A stretch of DNA of 64,000 nucleotides from Mycogone perniciosa. Its lineage: Eukaryota > Ascomycota > Sordariomycetes > Hypocreales > Hypocreaceae. The notes beneath the pieces are model-generated. The model ran no database searches, was not told the DNA's origin, and was given only the letters and a program-made list of their open reading frames with translations. The position numbers and the translations under genes are program-made. How positions within the stretch are numbered: position 1 is the stretch's first letter; every line of letters starts with the position of its first letter. The DNA lies in contig JAOALB010000082.1 in NCBI GenBank assembly GCA_025331125.1, positions 62,001-126,000 of the forward strand. The letters are read 5' to 3'. Below are positions 38,674 through 50,777 of the stretch, in pieces.

Positions 38674-41600
38674 TTACACCAATGAATCCACGTGGTAAGT
38701 TGGCAACTGAGTGAGCACGTCAAATCCGCCGGTGCCTACTTTGCCCAGCTTGCCCATAACAAGACGGCTGCTCGGTGTAGTCAGGTCATCCCAGTCACCA
38801 TCCAGCATTGCATCCTTGAGGAAAGCCAGAGTTGTCTCGAAACTCATCTTGGTGAATGGACTGACGTTACCCCGAAGTCCCATGCGGCTGAAGGCAGTAA
38901 AATCGCCGTTCCTCGTCATATGATCAGCAATGAGGTTCAAATGCCTGTTGTCAACCTTGATGCCGTGGGACCCGAAGACGCCGGCCAACTCCTGCACGAT
39001 GTTGTTGCGGCATGCCTCAACACCATAGATGGAGAGGACCGCTGCAATATCGTTGGTTTCGATTCGATGTGGGTCGATGAAGTCGCTGTATCTTTGCATT
39101 GCTCGAAGATTGACACCTGACGTGCTGATTACCAGCTTGCCCTTCTCATGCACAAGCGTGCATGATCCAACGCCCGCAATCTGCTGAACCACCGTCTTCT
39201 TGATCGCGTCCTCGACAATGTTGAGCATCAGAACTTTGGGAATCGCCGCATCAAACTCAAGTGTCACGTTGCACCACTCGCCATTGCTCTCGTCGCATTG
39301 GAACTCCGTAGCCTCTGCAAATGCCCCGAGAACGCGCTCTACACGTGCCTTAGCTGACCACGAAACTCCAGCATCATTGCCGCCCTCGTCATCACTGTCG
39401 TCGTCCCTGTCTATGCGCTTGTCTGATGGCGGCGGGAGACTGCCTCCTAATCCCTCGTCTTCCATCTCGCTTTCCGCATCTTCTTCATCATCCATTTGCC
39501 TCTGAATCGCATCGTCTTCATCGTCATTGGGCCCATAAGACACTGTCTCGGTTCGATTAGCTCGCTGCTTGGCGTTGGTCGCGTCGTCGTCGCCACCCTC
39601 ATCGTCCTCATCTTCATCTCCACGGCTTTCCGGTTCTCCACCCGTGTTGGCCATCTCTACCACACCTGCCTTGACGCCGATTTCAGGCGTTGCCGTCGTC
39701 GAGTGGGTCTGGCGTTTTTTAACTTCTTTCTTCATGAGTGCTAGGATATTTCGCAGTAGTCTCTTCTCAATGGCATTCATGACATCAGATATGCTCACAG
39801 CGTATGTGCTAGAGTATTCCGCAGCCGGGAAGAATTTGAATTTGATCTTGTAAATTTTAGCCAACCCATAAATCTTTCCACGACCGACCATCTCTTCAAC
39901 GACGACGCTATCCAGCACTTGGCCAAGATGCAGTACACTGATAGATTTGGCGAAGACCTCCGCATCCTTTTCAGAAAGCTCTGCGATCGGGTAGAGTGTC
40001 ATTGCGGGTGTCGAAATGATTTTGCTGGCTGTCATCAATATCTCTCTCAGTCGAGGGATACCAAGAGTAACATTTTTGGCCGAGTGTCCAGCCAAATGAA
40101 ATGTATTCAAAGTCATCTGTGTAGAGGGCTCTCCCACAGATTGTCCGGCGACAATGCCAACAGCTTCCCCAGGTTCAACCAGGGAACGCAGGTATTTCAT
40201 GGCAAACAACATCTCCGCATTTTTTCGGTTTAGAGCGACATGAGACATGGAGAGCTTGGCCTGATCGCCCTTCTCTCGCACCAACCCATCGGGATTGTCC
40301 TTTAAATAAGCCGCCATGGCCTCGTAGAAGGTCTCAGATGTTGCAAAAGCATTCGTGGCGGGATCAAAGTTGGCCGTGAGTGGATCTTTTCCTTTTGGAT
40401 CGCGAGCCTTGGCATGCTTGACGGCACTTTTCATGTACTTGGAAAATGCCTGGCGATTGGCGCCGAGTCGCTCACCAACTTTTGGATCATATTTCAACTG
40501 TGCTGCTTCTGAAGTAACATTTTGCAGGATGAAACGGAAGTCGGTGAGGTACTTTTGCTTTGTGACATCGAGACCGTCCTCGCCATAGAGAAATTGAATC
40601 AACGACCCATCTGCATCTCGAACGGACGTATCGTACGCAACCGTTAGGCCCTCCATCCCCTTGATTACACATCTCTGGAGATAGCCGGAGCGCGATGTCT
40701 TAACGGCGGTATCAATCAAACCCTCGCGGCCCGCCATATGGTGAAAATAGTATTCCTGTGGTCTTATGCCTGTGAGAAATCGATTGACGATGTAACCACC
40801 TGCCCTGATATTGGTATCAAATGGTCGGAAACAAGGCAAAGTCTTGCCGCTGACCATCAAAGGCACACGCCTACCCTCCAAAACCTGCTGTCCTAAGTTG
40901 CACGATATGAGTGACGCATTGACTCGGGACCCTTTGGCCCCTGAAGTTGTCATGGCCTGCATCTGATTCTTTGGGAACGGTTTCTCCAGGCCGTTAGGAA
41001 TGCATGCTTTTTGGACGGCATCCGTAATGTCTTTGGTTCCTTGATTCATCAAAAGATCAAGACCTTCCTGTTTGCTGTCGTCACGCATAACCTCCTCTAG
41101 ACGTTCCAAAAGAAGCGGATCCAAAGAGTTCTTCTGCTTCTCGAGCGACACATAGCCCGATGCAATTTCGAGGCCGACTCGACTAGCGGAGCGCAGTTCT
41201 TGTCGCCGCGATATCTCACCCTCTGGAGTCAATCTCAGGTCGTCCATGCCACATGAAAAGGCCCTCATGTTAAGGTATCTTGTTAACAGCCGACCAAGAC
41301 TACTAAGAAGCTTGCCTGCGATGGCGGGACCGTATATCTCATGCACGGCGTGGATTAGGCCGCCAGAGCTAGGGCCGATCTGTGATTTGTCAAGAATGCC
41401 AGTTATGAATTCACCGTCCTGGATGAATACCGTTCCCTCATCAGACTTTGGTCCCCATTGCTCAGCCTTGATTTGCGCATTCTCGCGCATGGTAAGACCG
41501 CCACAATTTGGTGGTCGCATGTTTGCGAGGATGGTGCTGATAACTTGTTTTCCTGTCCATCTCATCACCGGTTTGATGATGGCTGGTGGCATCAGCTGAA

Positions 41601-43786
41601 TCCTTTCGCCGAGGATGTGGCCACTTTCTGGCCGTAAAGCACTGTAAATCAACTGATGATAGTCACTTCGGTTGAAGGAAGTATCGCGGTTGCAAAGCGC
41701 CACGGAGACGGAAATATGATCCTGAATCAGACCTCTCAGCGGTTTGCCAGCAGTCCCGGACAAATACTGATGGTCAGTGTCGGCAATCTGCAGTGCTTCC
41801 GCCCGAGCCACCTCATTCTGAGGAAAATGCATGTTCATTTCGTCACCATCGAAATCAGCATTGTAAGTGTTGCAGTTCGCATAATGCATTCGTATCGTTT
41901 TCTCGCCGGGAAGAACACGAACTCGATGGCCCATGATAGACGGTTTGTGCAGTGTTGGTTGGCGGTTCATCAAAACAACATCACCGTTGGTGAGGTGCCG
42001 ATGCACCTTCTTGTTTCGCGTTCGAGCCGCATTGCTATTCGTTGGGGCGAGCAACTGGTTTGCAAGAGATATACGATCATCGACAGACTTGTTGCGAAGA
42101 TTGACAATTTGCCCGTTCTCGTTTTCAATTGCAAAAGCCCCGGGCCACTTATCCACGCCATTAATCACAGCTTGCTGCATGTCTTTGAAGTTGTGACTTG
42201 TGACAGGCTCGGGATAGGTCAGCTTTTTAGCAAACACCGGGGGAACGCCGATCTCGTTGGTTTCGATGTTAGGATCCGGGGATATAACACTTCTTGCGGC
42301 GTAGTTCACTCGCTTTCCCATCATGTTCTTGCGGAAAAGACCCTCCTTCTTCTCCAACTTTTGCTTGATTCCATCCTCGTTGCGTTTGGCAGCAGCACCT
42401 TGAACAGGGTTTTTGTTTTTGTCAATCAACGCATTGACAGCTTCCTGAAGCTCCGTCCATGCTTGATGCATTTGTGTGATATCCGTTCTCTCTTCTTCCA
42501 AAGCCTTATAAACCTGGGCTATTCTCCCGCAGCCGCTGAGAATGCCCTTGTAAAGCGAGTTTTGTTGAGCTTCAGCAATCTGCGAGTCTCCAGTTCGTGC
42601 CTCTGGTCGATAGCGATTGGGTGGGACGAGAATGACTGTTATGAAGAACATTTCGGGTGTGACTTTTTGTGAGCTTCGTGTTGTTGGCTTTGCGTTGTAG
42701 ATGAGGGACAGCAAATCCTGCTCTTTGTTGAACAATTCCGTCAACCGCGCTCGCACTTCCATGGAGCTGATGTATCTCTGAGGACCCTCGGTGCTGTCAT
42801 CTACATCCGGCATGTCGATATCCTGTGTAGATTGGCCATCTCTGCTCTTGGATGTTGGAGATCCGACGTCGGCAACACCTTCGTCCGACGAGTAACCGTT
42901 TGACTTGCGCATCGGCCTGCTTTGGTACACTCGAGTCATGGCGTCGTCCCACTTGAGGTTCTTTTGAGCCATCTTTGCTTTGTCCTTCGCTGACAGAGAT
43001 TTCTCAAATACCTTCACGTATCGATCCTTCCGATATGTGGGAGAGATACCTCCACAACTGGAGCAAAGTCTCTTTTTCACAATCTCTGCCATGAATTCTT
43101 TGATAATATCCCGACGCATTTCGCTGGCGCCCTCGTGCTTTCCTCTCTTGGCGTCGCCTCTTTTCAGCTTGATTCCCCGAAGACACTGCTGCACGTATTT
43201 CTCCCTTTGTCGAGTAACATTGTCTATGGAAGAGCTCCCATCCTCTTCCGCTTCGCTTCCTGCCATACCAAGAGCTTCTTGCATCTCTATGGCAAGTTCG
43301 TTCTCTCCGATGGTACCAACCATGTGTGCTTCGTGCATAAGGCCATGCTGTAGGAGCCGCAGTTGACATGTGTACTTATGCAGATCTTTTGGGGGCAGTC
43401 GAAATCCCTTGCAGTAAACACATGTTGCTCGAAGCAATCGGTAAGCTTGGTCCATAAATACCGGATGGTAAACTGGAGCCGGAAGTTGGATGTGTCCTGG
43501 GTGCCCTGGGCAATTGGATTGGTTTAGGTTGCATGTAGAGCATCTAAAAACATAACAACCATGAGCTTAGGATAATTTATAGCCAATTGATATCAATCAC
43601 TTACGGTGACTCGCCCCATGATCCAAGTGCTGGGTCATATAGACCACCAGGTACGGGATTGAGAAGGTTGTCGAAAGTACTTTCATTTTCGATTTGCTTG
43701 ACAGATATGGCCCGAATCTCTTTGGCGGAGAGGAAGGTAAACTCCACACTCTCCACCTCAGAGACGACCGGCTGTGCGATATTCAT
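38674..43786 (-). CDS. rpa190: DNA-directed RNA polymerase I largest subunit (1,683 aa, 2 exons)
   Basis: This catalytic subunit of nucleolar RNA polymerase I makes the rRNA precursor. Exons on the minus strand are 43605-43786 and 38674-43543, with a 61-bp intron (GTAAGT..TAG). The N-terminal zinc site is seen at about residues 62-75 (CSTC then C..GH), just after the splice junction, with a further CVYC pair downstream. The absolutely conserved magnesium-binding motif NADFDGDEMN lies near residue 625. The trigger-loop/bridge region reads GQSVGEPSTQMTLNTFH. A long acidic stretch (DEDEDDEGGDDD, DDEEDAESEMEDE) lies in the C-terminal third, as is usual for the Pol I form. Length agrees with yeast Rpa190 (about 1,660). 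Its promoter is shared with PRP3. Confidence 0.97.
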
Positions 43787-44134
43787 TGCGTATTCAGGAC
43801 CTTACAGGCTGGGCAATTGGTCCTGTGTTAGTCGGTTGAGGTCGAGTGCATATTATCGCTTTTGTTGTCAAAGTCGTTCAAATGCGAAAATGGCGGGGAG
43901 CTCCACCGGGCAAACAAATTTTTGGCGGTGTCGCGCGGCAGAACTTTAGTGTGGGTCTACGTCGAAGCCATGGTCACTAGTACTAGTAACTCTGCATGGA
44001 TGTCAATACTACTACTACTACTCCGTTCTAGTAGTAGTACTACCACCACTTCTACTGCTATTCCACCTGGTGACCAAAGTTGGAAGCCACAACATACGAC
44101 ATCAGAGTCGCGCACAGCGCGTATGTTTTGAGCT
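43787..44134. promoter_or_regulatory. Bidirectional RPA190/PRP3 promoter region
   Basis: Only 348 bp separate the two divergent start codons, so the promoters must overlap. A perfect 11-bp inverted ACT/AGT triplet repeat with an 8-base loop lies at 44,010-44,039, about 95 bp from the PRP3 start. No TATA box is obvious. Confidence 0.55.
44010..44039. repeat. ACT/AGT triplet hairpin
   Basis: TACTACTACTA at 44,010-44,020 is the reverse complement of TAGTAGTAGTA at 44,029-44,039, with the 8-nt loop CTCCGTTC between them. More ACT units flank the stem on the left, and ACTACC-type units follow it on the right. Confidence 0.7.
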
Positions 44135-45670
44135 ATGAAACCTCATTCTCAGTCTGGAGGCCTGGGGCCTCGTCGCGATGGGTCCTCTAGGATTCAAAAG
44201 ACTGAGTCTGCTGCTGATAGGATGGCTGCCCTTAAGGCTCGTGTTGCGGCCGCCATCGGGACAAGCAAAGCCAAAGGAGGGTTGAACATTGGACTTCATC
44301 CCGCTCTGGAAGATTTGGGCACGTGGAAACCTTCAAGCAAGGACAAAGTTTCCACACAGGACTACTCACGCTCAACAAAGGATACTATTCGACCACAAAG
44401 CAACTTGCAACACGGAAACCCTGTCGCTGGCACACAGGCGAAAGCTTCGGAAGATCAGAAGAACCCCTACTACGATGAGAAACTGGCTTCTCAAGAAACC
44501 GGGGGAAAGCAAAAGGCGTCACGGCGGCTGGTATTCAATCAGAAGGGAAAATACATTCAGCAGGGCAATGCTCTACGTCGCCAGGCAGCCCTCGAGGCCA
44601 TGAAAAAGCGCATTGCCGAACAAACTCGCAAGGCCGGTATTGACGAGGATCTTGACGTGGAGAAAAACTTCGTTGTGGAGGCACCTCCAGCTATTGAATG
44701 GTGGGACGAGGGCCTGGTGGACGGTACAGGCTACAACGATATCGACGACCATACAAAGCTGAAGATACACGTCCCTGATAGCATCGTGACCGAGTACATT
44801 CAGCATCCCGTTGCACTTGAACCTCCACAAGATCGACATATGCCTGCTCCAAAGGCAATGTATTTGACTGCTAAGGAGCAGGCCAAGATTCGACGCCAAC
44901 GCCGGATGGCAGAGTTGAAAGAGATGCAGGCCAAGATTCGCCTTGGGCTTGTGCCAGCCCCGCCACCGAAGGTGAAGAAGGGAAATTTGATGCGAGTTCT
45001 CGGAGATGGTAAATATACACCCTTGTCAATTATGCTTCCTATTATCATATGCTAATCATCCATAGTTGCTGTCAAGGACCCCACTGCAGTCGAGGCACGA
45101 GTGAATCGAGAAATTGCCCAGCGTTATGAGAAGCACGTCGAAACCAACGAGGCACGGAAATTGACACAGGACCAAAAACATGAAAAGCTGGTCGCAAATC
45201 AACAGAAGGATGCGAATAAGGGAATCCACGTCCTGGTGTTCAAGATTACAACTTTAGCCAACGGTCAGCACCGTTACAAAATTTGGCGTAACGCTGACCA
45301 ATTGGCTCTCTCTGGAACGTGCATCATGCACCCCAAGTTTAGCCTCGTGATTGTCGAAGGAGGGCAATGGGGCATCAATAAGTACAAAAAGTTGATGCTC
45401 AATCGCATCAACTGGACCGAAAATACCCCCTCCAGAGACCGGGATGGCGACAATAGCACTACTCGCGATTGGTTATCAGCCGAGGATGCCAACGGTGACC
45501 TAAAAGACATGTCGCTGAACGAATGCAAGCTGATATTTGAGGGAGAGGAGAAGGCGAAGGGGTTTAAGAAGTGGGGCAGCAAGGTGTGCGAGACGGATGC
45601 CGAGGCCAGGGAAATATTGGCTCGGGCTAAGATGGACAACTTCTGGTCGTTGGCTAAAGGCATCCCTTAA
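44135..45670 (+). CDS. prp3: U4/U6 snRNP splicing factor PRP3 (492 aa, 2 exons)
   Basis: This protein helps hold U4 and U6 snRNAs together in the tri-snRNP of the spliceosome. Exons are 44135-45008 and 45066-45670, with a 57-bp intron (GTAAAT..GCTAATC..TAG). The central part (EWWDEGLVDG, PVALEPP, TAKEQAKIRRQRR) matches the conserved PRP3 core. The C-terminus holds the PRP3/DUF1115 region (RINWTEN, NECKLIFEGEEK) and ends AKMDNFWSLAKGIP. The N-terminal about 150 residues are polar and less conserved. The ATG at 44,135 is the first in frame, and a stop lies just upstream. The length fits filamentous fungal orthologues. Confidence 0.95.
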
Positions 45671-46165
45671 GCGGCGTGGTTATTGATTTGCTATCGCCGG
45701 GCCTTTTTCTTTGGAGATGAGTCGCAGGTGGGGGCGCCAGCAGATGTTGACCCGCTACTGGAGCCCACTGCCTATTAGGACTCCATGTTGTCAAGGCATA
45801 GTCCTGAGGATTCGAAGCATGAACATGTTAGCACCTTCAATATCTCTGATAGCAAAGGGGTTGCAATAATACGAATGGAATTGTGGCCAGTCTTTTCAAA
45901 TCATGGTCTGATTAGGAGATATTATCGACGTGACCAAAGCTATATCGACTCCGACTTTTAACTGAACTTTGAATTCTTGGGGTGATAGTGGTTCGTGGGC
46001 ATTCGAAATGACTTGCTTCATTCACAGGTGAGTTACGACGAACATAGTTGGGCTCTCTTATGTCACTGCCAATAGCTCTGTGTGGGTTTCTTGGGTGGTT
46101 CTTGTAACGTTTCCTGAACCAAAATTTTATTTAAGAGATAAATCGAAGTAAAGGCAAAAAATAAA
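45671..46165. other. PRP3-tRNA intergenic region
   Basis: About 495 bp without a recognisable gene or repeat. It holds the 3' region of PRP3 and the downstream side of the tRNA gene. Confidence 0.5.
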
Positions 46166-46282
46166 TGTCCTCGGTGAGGCTCGAACTCACGACCTTCAGA
46201 TGGCCCAAACTGATGTTTGGATCATATCGTACTATCAGACAGATTATGAGACTGACGCGCTAACCAACTGCGCCACGAAGAC
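46166..46282 (-). tRNA. trnM(CAU): tRNA-Met(CAT), elongator type, with 43-nt intron
   Basis: Read on the minus strand, the gene begins GTCTTCG, which pairs with CGAGGAC at the 3' end (7-bp acceptor stem with one G-U), followed by discriminator A. The D arm contains GCGCAGTTGGTTAGCGC. The anticodon loop is CTCATAA, with anticodon CAT at 46,246-46,248. The T arm is GTGAG-TTCGAGC-CTCAC. The intron occupies 46,202-46,244, after the base 3' of the anticodon, the standard place for nuclear tRNA introns. The mature tRNA is 74 nt. It lacks the initiator-type features I would expect (such as a GGG/CCC anticodon stem) and is therefore called the elongator. The intron contains a CCAAAC/GTTTGG stem. Intron and exon 2 both start with ATCTG, so the exact cut is ambiguous by sequence. 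Confidence 0.93.
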
Positions 46283-47294
46283 TTTGTTGTAGTGGCTGGT
46301 CGGACAATTATTCAACCTCATGGATACTTCAGCCACCACCTACTAACAAATAGTCACGTGACGGTTTCTTTTTCTTCTGGCTTAGTGCCAATAGTAGCAT
46401 TATTTTGTTTGTGACGTCATGAGTTTATCGAAATGAACTCTCCAATCAACTGCCTTTGCTACCGACTCCTCGTTTTCCAAGATAGTATTAAGGCGCCGCC
46501 GGAATACCTATTGGTAGCGAGGATGTGGGCGGAAATGTTAGTTCTACCTACTCGTATACTACCAACAAGAGATGATACTGAGAGCGTAAGAGGCCACGGA
46601 AGATAGTAAAAAGGCAAAATATTTGGATCCCGCACCAAAGCATGTGAAAGACATGCGCGGCGATAGTATGAGTTTTAGCACTAGCAGATATACATATACT
46701 AATAATACCTATGCATGAAGTACCTAACAGTGGTTTGTATTTTATAAAGTCATCTGATTCAATAAGCACCAAGGTCTCCGGGGATATTTCTCTTTTCTTC
46801 CTCTGAAGACAGAAATAGGGAGAATGAACGAATGGGATCCCTCTCACTTTTTATTCATTTTATATTCTGACGGCGAGGTCCTACAACTATGTAATACTAC
46901 TGATCTACAGAGTACTCCGTACGAAGTGGATGTAGGCATAATGTAACTACTTGGGGATACCCACTATTAGTAGTGCATGAGGTACGGAATACAAAGTACT
47001 CTGTGGTACTGAAACATTATTCAGTACTCTGATTCCACCACGTCATCCCTGCGTTAGGTATCCTCCCTCTTAGACATCGCGTCACTCTTCTCATAACATG
47101 TGTATCGGCTCCCAGTCAGTGGCTCCATGCTCGTCGTTCGCAACTCAAACGCCGCCGATACCCTAGCGATCGCCCTCTCTACGTGCTAAGTCATATTAAG
47201 GTCCTTGGCCAGTTTGCTTCCATGGCAGGGAAAGGTGTATGCGAGCCCAACCAAACATCCGCCTATCGTCCAAATCTCCCCTTTACCGCCATCT
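46283..47294. other. tRNA-DDHD lipase intergenic region
   Basis: About 1 kb without a supported gene. It contains the reverse complement of TACGGAGTAC at 46,912-46,921 and several related AGTACTCTG fragments at 46,985-47,030. The right part is the promoter and leader of the lipase gene. Confidence 0.5.
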
Positions 47295-50200
47295 ATGGAG
47301 CACACGCTTGGCTTAAACTGCCGCTTGAACCCGGTATCCCATACTAACCAGGAAGATGACATGCCTCCTGTCGAAGCTCAGTTCTTTTACTCCTCTGTCA
47401 TTCCCATTGACGACCCTTTGTCGACCAGCTCCACACTCAGCGCCTCCGATCCCAAGTCCGCCAAAGGCCAACTGCGGCCTTTTTCTCATGGTGACAATAA
47501 TGTGTTGGAAAAAGCCTGGCTGAGCCTTATGTCTGAGGATGACCGCAGTCAGCATGATGACGCAAGGAGAGGCCGAAACCCCCGTCCCGATGCGGAAAAG
47601 GCCTACGCAGAGCGACGGGACCTGGTCATTCAGACACTGGCTCTCAAACACTGGCACAAGCATCGCAGCAGCCCTCACACTCGAAAGTTATCCCTCGCCA
47701 CGATCGAAACTCCACAGAGAACATCCGGACCGTTTTGTTGTCCTGGTCTGGCTGTTGATGCCTCGGAGGAGCTTCGTACAAGATTCTGTGCTGTGGCTAG
47801 AAGAAACAACGCGACACTGGGTGTCGATGAGGTGGTGCAAGATGTTATTGCCACAATCGGTCGTCACCGTAGGCTGATCAGTGATTCGGATAGTAGTCAG
47901 CCGGACTCGTTGCGCCGCGCATCATTGAACCGTATTGGAGGCGACACAACCTCTTCTGGTCCACCAACTCCTTCCCATGGCTCGAAGCCTTCTTCATATG
48001 GTGACAGCGAGTTAGCAAGATGTAATTATCCACACGAGGCCTCTAGTGACTCACAGAGTCATGCTCAGCCAGAATTTCAGCCCATGAGCCGCTCGTCTCG
48101 GAGTCAAACTCCTATTGGTGTTCGTGGTCCCGGACGTGCCCCCATCGGCAACGATGGCATTTCTGGTAAGCCATTCATCCGAGTTGGAAGTGTTGAGAAA
48201 CCCACACAGCTTGCATCGCCATCATTGCCGCGTAGCGACGTTTCCGTTTTAGAAGGACCGCAAGCCGAAGATGATAATCATGTGGAGATTGTGCAGGAAC
48301 CCGGGATGGAGGTATTGAAGCAGACGGAATTTGCAACTGAAGGATCCAGCGGCAAGGATGCTGTGGAAGTCGTCGTCGGAGTGGCCAGATTACACATGGT
48401 GTCGCTCCCGACGTTACAAATGAAGCCCATATATTGGTCCCCGGTTAACGATGTTGCTATTGTGATTAGAGGCACTTGGTTCTATAGGTTGGCTCTTATT
48501 TGCCTTTATCTAACTAGTCCTCACTGACATTTGGAGCAGAGATACCATGTTACCGGTGCCGCCGGCAGTAGCCAACCAATTGGAGGCTGGCTATCATGAA
48601 CTGCGACCATGGACAGAAACATGGAGTGATGAGATACGCTGTGCTGTTGAAGTTGGAGCTTTAGGGGAGGAAAAAGTGTCACATCGACTCTGGCCCTTAA
48701 CAGAGGCTGACGGGCCATACCGACGTATGCCTGGAACGACAGAGCCTCTGGTCTCCTCGAATCCTTTTTGTGCAGCACGCTGCCTCCGGGGAGAGGCTGC
48801 AGCAGAGGGCTTTATCGAGGCTCCCCGAGTGGGTGACGAGGATGCAGCGGAACCGTCGCACCGCGCCTTTTTCAGCTATCATGTCATTTATAAAGACAAA
48901 ACAAACGCCTTCTTGTTGAAGCCAAGCCTGAGACCGTCAGCACACTATGGTAGACGACCGCTTCTCAAGATTATGAAAGGGCTTACGGTTGGTATCCCGG
49001 TTACCCGGGGTTTCGATCGACGGACGTGGGATCACATTCACGGCAGTAAGCAGACGCAAGATAAGCCAAATGTTACACCCACCAGCAAAACCCCTGACAG
49101 CACCAGACAAATTGTCTGCCCTGCCTGTAAGGCTGAGAAGGACCGAGGTCAGGTAACCGATCTTGTGCTTGTAGCTCACGGAATTGGGCAAAAGATTGCC
49201 GAGAGGGTTGAAAGCTACCATTTCACACATGCCATAAACGGCTTTCGACGAGCTGTCAATATTGAACTAAACAGCCCACTTGTGCAACAAGTCCTACGGG
49301 ATGGCCAGAACGGCCTTATGATTCTGCCATTGAACTGGAGGATGGGCCTGTCTTTTGAAGAAGGGGGACCTTTACAAGAGGACAAAGCGGCAGATACAAA
49401 TGCAATTGAGCCATTTGGCTTGAAAGATATAGAGCCGGACACGATCCCCGCAGTGCGCAGCATGATATCGGATGTCATGTTTGATATTCCATTCTACATG
49501 TCCCATCACAAAGGAAAGATGATCAAGGCCCTTATATCTGAAGCTAACCGGGTATACCGCCTTTGGTGCCGAAACAATCCAGGCTTTGCTGACAAGGGAC
49601 GTGTTCACCTTATTGCCCACTCACTCGGCAGTGTAATGGCTATCGAAATCCTTTCGCGACAGCCTACGAATGCGCCACAGCTCGATCTTTCCCGACCGGA
49701 TCCAGAAACACGTTTCTTCGAATTTGACACCAAAAACCTCTTTCTGCTCGGAAGCCCTGCCGGCTTCTTCTTGCTCCTCGAGAGGGGAGCTCTAGTGCCA
49801 CGTCGGGGGCGACTGAAACCCGGCTCTGACGATGGCGATGTTATTACCACCAACGTTGTAGGAGAAGCAGGCACATTTGGATGCATAGCGGTTGATAACA
49901 TTTACAACATTCTTGCCAAAGAGGACCCAATTGCCTATCTTCTTAACGGTGCTATTGACCCGGCCTACGCAGCCAGCCTAAAGATGGCCTATGTCCCTAG
50001 CATTTCCGTCTCGCTCCTCAAGTCTGTCGGAGACGCTGTGCGCAACATTATGCCAGGCATGGCTCCTAGCTCGAATCCGCTGATGCTCGAGCCTGCACGT
50101 CCATCTACTGTTCGCCTGCCTTCTCAGTTGGAGCTAGAGGTCCATGATTTCACGCGCGAAGAGATAGCTGAGAAGAAGGCCTTTCTCCTCAATGACAATG

Positions 50201-50409
50201 GGCAGGTTGATTGGTTCCTGAGGTCTGGTGGTGGCCCACTGGAGATCCAATACCTAAACATGCTAAGTGCACACACTAGCTACTGGACCAACAACCACTT
50301 CATTCGGATGCTGTGTATGGAGATTGGGAGAGAGCCTGGCCGGGCGAATACCTTACCCGCAATGAGGGCTGTCAAGACCTCAAAACGCCATTTACCTGTG
50401 GTGAAGTGA
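47295..50409 (+). CDS. DDHD-domain phospholipase (PA-PLA1-like; about 1,020 aa, 2 exons)
   Basis: This is a predicted intracellular phospholipase of the phosphatidic-acid-preferring PLA1 family, probably acting on membranes of the secretory pathway or mitochondria. Exons are 47295-48487 and 48540-50409, with a 52-bp intron with a weak donor (GTTGGC). The junction gives FYRDTMLPVPP, typical of the family's N-terminal region. The catalytic serine motif is AHSLGS at about residue 757 (VHLIAHSLGSVMAIE). It is followed by FLLGSPAGFFLL and the DDHD region, ending near FIRMLC. A CPAC zinc-like pair (about residues 560-575) precedes the lipase part. The start is uncertain: ATG 47,295 is the first in frame, but ATG 47,361 (MPPVEAQFFYSS) is close to where the family's conserved N-terminus begins and gives 998 residues. 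An extra 5' exon is also possible. Confidence 0.85.
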
Positions 50410-50777
50410 ATGGATTGGGATATATATACGGAGTCAATCTGTGCTTATTCTCGCAACAAAGCCTTGTATTTCCAGTTGCCGTTCATCAAGGACGTGCTTG
50501 ATTGCATGGTGACTGGATAGTTTATTTCCATTAAATCGTCTCTAAGTGCAAGTAAGTATGTGTTGATGGTTGAGTTCGAAGGGTTGACACTGGATAATGG
50601 ATACCCCTGTCTCTGCTAGAATGACAATAAATAGACTCTAATTTCCTTGATCTTTGACTCCAAGAGATGTGCTATGCTCTGAACGCCCGCCTTTGTGTGT
50701 TGCCCTGCTGATGGTGCAGTCTTCGAGTTCATCCAATATCCTTCCACCTGTCATGAATACAAATCCCAATCTGGTTC
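50410..50777. other. Convergent lipase/XPD intergenic region
   Basis: A 368-bp stretch between two 3' ends. It has no recognisable feature and should contain both polyadenylation regions. Confidence 0.5.
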
